Origin: Cochliopodium minus
Taxonomy: Eukaryota > Discosea > Himatismenida > Cochliopodiidae
DNA length: 23,547 bases
Reading direction: 5' to 3'
Assembly (NCBI GenBank): GCA_024220525.1
Contig: JAMYWO010000223.1
Span: forward strand, 10,530-34,076
Shown here: positions 20,916 through 23,547 of the stretch, piece by piece
How the letters are laid out: each line of letters opens with the position of its first letter
Numbering within the stretch: the stretch's first letter is position 1
Position numbers and translations under genes: made by a program
Notes under the pieces: model-generated
The model's database searches: none
The model's input: only the letters and a program-made list of their open reading frames with translations
Told to the model about the DNA's origin: nothing

Positions 20916-23547
20916 TAATGAATGAATAAAATTTACCATTTCTTCATTTCTTTTCCATCTTCACAACACTTTACCATGAGATTGGAGATCTTTCTTTTCA
21001 AAGTGGGGTTAGGATCCATTTCCTCCATTGAGCATTCAAAAGGGCAAAAGGAGACGTTCTTACAACAACCCTTGCAGCAATACTTGTTGCACTCTCCACA
21101 TTGTTGGGGATCATCCAAAAGTTTCTTGCAGATCTCGCACTTTAAAAAATCCTGAAATTCAAAAAAAAAATTAAAAAAAAAATAATTTTATAATTTTCTA
21201 AGAAAAAAATAAATAAAAATTTAAATTAAATCCAAAAATAAAAACATTAAACATTTCAAAATTTTACCTTTAAAGGCTCAACGAACGTATACTCTTCCTC
21301 ATCCTCTTCGACAACAAAAGAAGGAGTGCTAATGGAAAAAGAGTTGATAGAATCTAGGTTCTCCTTGATCCTCTTGCGAAACTCCCTCATCTTCTCCTCA
21401 CCCTCGTCCTTCTCCTTCTCAACAAGAGTGATTTTGGTTTTAAGGTTGGAATTAGAGTTCCTCATGTCGGAAATAGAGTTTTTGAGGTGGGAATTCTCCT
21501 TGCGGAGTTCGGAGATGGTGATTTCTAATTCGCTTATCGATTGGTTGAGGCTGGCGTTGTCCATTTGGAGAATGGAGATGGTGCCGTTCATTTCTGAGAC
21601 TGATTTTCTGATCTCGCTGTTGCTCCTTTTGAAGTTGCAATTAAGGTCGCTGATGTCTGTCAAATTTTTTTTCAAATCGAGAACTTCTTTGTCCTTTTAA
21701 AATAAAAATGATTTTAATTAAAAAACTATTTTATTTATTAATTTTTATTTATTCTTGATCTTTAAATAAAATAGTCTTTAATTTAAAATATAATCAGAAA
21801 ATAAATTAAAACAAAAATTTAAAAAATAAAAGACAAATTAATGTTAAATAAAAACAAAAAATAAATTTGAAGATAATAAAGAATAAAACCTTCTCTTCTT
21901 TTTATTTTAATTTATTTTTTAATGAATTTTTTTTTTACAAAAGAAATTCTCATCTTCTTGATATTTCTTTATTAATCAAAGGAATGAAAAATATTTTAAT
22001 CTAATATGTTTCCAAAAAAATAATTTAACAATGGTTAAAAAAAAGAAATGTTTAATGTAATTTACAATAAAAAAAAATAAAGAAAAAGTTCAAAAAAAAA
22101 AAAAATCAATTAACAAAAAACTTTGTAATTTTTTACTTTTTGTGAATATGACAACGAAGAACAAGGCAAAGTGTAAATCAAAATGACGTCATTGTCCTTT
22201 TCTTTCCACCCATCAAACTTGTCATTTATTTTTCTTATGTCGTATTGCTTGTTATTGACACAAATGAGATTGAGCAACATGTATTTGATTTGAGTCTCGT
22301 CAAAGCCAAAATACACTTTCTCGATCATGATTTCTTCGATCATTTCTTTTAAGGGTCTGTTTTTTTGGAAGATTAGTTTCATTTCGTCAAATTTAGTTTC
22401 TCCCTCTTCAACTTTCTAAAATAAAAATAATTTTAAAAAATAAAATGAATTCAAAAAATAAAATAAAATAAAAAATAAAAATGAAAAATAAAAAGAAAAA
22501 ATAAAAAATAAAAATAAAAATAAAAATAAAAATAAATAAAAATGTAAAATACAAATTCAAATTTTCTGAACAAAAAATCAAATAAAAAATAAAAAATAAA
22601 TGAAAATGTAAATAAAATAAAAATTAAAAAATAAATGAAAATGAAAATGAAAAATAAGAAATATAAAAAATAAAAAAAATAAAAAAAAAATAAATAAATA
22701 ATTTATCCAAAAAATTTTCAAGTAACATTAAATTAAGTTTTTTATTTACCAACTCAAATGTAAAGTTTACTTCAAATTCCTTCATCAAATTATTTTTTAA
22801 AAAAATTATTTAATTAATAAGTTATAATAAAAATTTACTTGTGGAACAGTAGAATTCAAAGAAACATTGTTGTTGTGAATGATAAACAAGCCCTCAAACT
22901 CAAGTTTGCAAGCATAATTTTTGTTGGTGGTGTCACCCAGTCCCAATCTTCCGTTAGCTCCATTACCACATACAAAGATCTCCTTGTTTTCTTTAAATTG
23001 AAAAATTAATTAAAAAATTTATAAAAATTAATAAAAATTATTAAAAATTAATTATAAATTAAGAAAAAATTAATTATAAATTTTAATTAAATATTTTAAT
23101 CAAATTAAATTTAATATTTTTGATTACCTTTCACAAAAATGGAGTTATTACACCCTGTAGTAATTTCGGTGATGTTGGTGAGGTTGGTTTTTTTGAAACT
23201 CGAGCAACTGATGTTGTTCCCTAAACAAAGCTGCCCTTCTGAGTTTCTCCCACTGCCATAAACTTCCCCGTCATCTGTTTTTTAAAAAATAAATAAAATA
23301 AAATTTTAATATGTTGAAAATAAAAAATTAAAAAATCAAAATAAATAAAAAACCAAAAAAATAAAATATAAAAAAAAATAAAATGTAATTAAAAAAAATA
23401 AAATCAAAAATGTTAACAAAATAAAAAATAAAAAAATAAAAAAAAACAAAAAAATGAAAAATGAAAAATAAATAATAATGTAATCAATAATAACAATGGA
23501 ATTAATAATAACAACAGTAACAATAACAATGAAATTTATAAAGTCAG
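19570..23547 (-). CDS. RCC1 / ubiquitin-like / coiled-coil / RING protein, partial at both ends
   Basis: Exons on the complement, 5' to 3': 23128-23274, 22839-22990, 22750-22779, 22137-22415, 21268-21693, 20965-21151, 20605-20756, 20013-20287, 19570-19711 (about 596 residues seen). The first two exons carry RCC1 blades (VYGSGRNSEGQLCLGN, IFVCGNGANGRLGLGD). Exons 3-4 look like a beta-grasp/ubiquitin-like fold (EVNFTFEL, RPLKEMIEEI, DGWKEKDNDVILIYTLP). Exon 5 is a coiled coil of about 110 residues rich in ISELxxEN heptads, then an acidic end. Exon 6 is a RING of the C-x3-C type (CEICKKLL, QQCGECNKYCC, CPFEC, then PNPTLKRKISNLMVKC). The rest is Ser-rich plus a short helix. The RING suggests a ubiquitin ligase; RCC1 could bind substrate. 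The join across the 443-base intron 21694-22136 is less sure, so two genes are possible. Confidence 0.72.
19712..20012 (-). other. Intron filled with A-rich microsatellite
   Basis: On the plus strand, 19770-19975 is a degenerate run of TAAAAA and TAAAAAA units with scattered G and C. Both flanking exons keep frame (phase 2), and several long Phe-rich minus frames here are repeat artefacts. Confidence 0.8.
20288..20604 (-). other. A-rich intron, 317 bases
   Basis: This region lies between donor GTATAA (complement of 20603-20604) and acceptor AATAG at 20288-20289. It is A-rich with units such as AATAAC. No other feature is seen. Confidence 0.75.
20761..20936 (-). repeat. A6T heptamer microsatellite in the intron after the RING exon
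   Basis: About 150 bases of TAAAAAA and TAAAAA units between the RING exon and the Ser-rich exon. Copy number changes here could change the distance between two competing donor sites and the acceptor. Confidence 0.85.
21694..22136 (-). other. 443-base intron or gene boundary between ubiquitin-like and coiled-coil exons
   Basis: The GTAAAA donor and AAAAG acceptor flank a mixed AT-rich stretch, phase 0 on both sides. A short open piece (complement of about 21939-21966, KYQEDENFF) sits between AAAG and GTAAAA but would shift the frame. If two genes exist, the boundary lies here. Confidence 0.5.
22416..22749 (-). other. A-rich intron, 334 bases
   Basis: The intron lies between the 30-base exon 22750-22779 and exon 22137-22415. 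From 22436 to 22700 it is degenerate TAAAAA/TGAAAA microsatellite. No other feature is seen. Confidence 0.8.
23275..23547 (-). other. Upstream intron with A-rich repeat and an (AAY)n tract at the window edge
   Basis: Exon 23128-23274 begins in phase 1, so more 5' exons exist beyond the window. The 273 bases seen are A-rich repeat up to about 23470 and then an AAT/AAC repeat to about 23531. No RCC1 sequence is found in any minus frame of this stretch. Confidence 0.6.

Noticed and set aside
21326-21700. 124-codon plus-strand ORF
   Set aside because: It is antisense to the coiled-coil exon; the minus frame shows clear heptads and proper splice sites.
23470-23547. Plus-strand Asn-rich frame (AAT/AAC repeat) that could be a new gene
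   Set aside because: It has no domain, sits upstream of a phase-1 exon of the minus-strand RCC1 gene, and is most simply an intronic trinucleotide repeat. Only the window edge is seen.
1-23547. tRNA, rRNA, CRISPR, transposon or virus-derived elements
   Set aside because: No tRNA arm patterns, no rRNA-like stretch, no spaced repeats, no transposase, reverse transcriptase or integrase reading frames and no terminal repeats were recognised.

Overview
This is a nuclear window from a very AT-rich, intron-dense protist. Spliceosomal introns are short and are rich in A or T. Many genes are broken into exons of 9 to 430 bases, and I followed seven genes by requiring reading phase to be kept across every junction. 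The gene content points to an amoeboid protist, either Amoebozoa or a lineage with similar signalling genes such as Anaeramoebae: an SHK-type kinase-SH2 protein as in Dictyostelium, a RasGEF carrying a seven-bladed RCC1 domain, a DEP-RGS-RGS-RGS protein, and Asn/Ser-rich linkers. The lineage is an inference. All four genes with both ends in the window stop with TAA and contain no in-frame TGA or TAG, so the standard code fits.

Layout, left to right. (1) <1-1674, minus: N-terminal part of an HPS4-like longin-domain protein (BLOC-3, Rab GEF family), running off the left edge. (2) 1909-3691, minus: a secreted/ER protein-disulfide-isomerase-like protein of 413 aa with signal peptide and C-terminal RDEL, but no CxxC in its thioredoxin domain. 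(3) 4126-7052, plus: a 486-aa SHK-type protein kinase with C-terminal SH2 domain, 13 exons. (4) 7235-14760, plus: a 1538-aa RCC1 / RasGEF_N / RasGEF / N,S-rich / helical / SH3 protein, 26 exons. (5) 14959-15460, minus: DIM1/DIB1 (U5 snRNP 15-kDa protein), 142 aa. (6) 15790 or 15865 to about 19419, plus: a DEP protein with three RGS domains, lacking its 3' end. (7) about 19570 to >23547, minus: RCC1 / ubiquitin-like / coiled-coil / RING protein, partial at both ends. A single N at 19420 sits in simple repeat exactly where genes 6 and 7 both lose their 3' ends, which suggests an unresolved assembly gap.

Functionally, genes 3, 4 and 6 are small-GTPase, heterotrimeric-G and phosphotyrosine signalling parts, and gene 1 is a putative Rab exchange factor subunit. 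They are not an operon; they are independent genes whose nearness may be chance. No rRNA, tRNA, CRISPR or recognisable mobile element was seen. Non-coding space is mostly (A6-7T)n or T-rich microsatellite inside introns.
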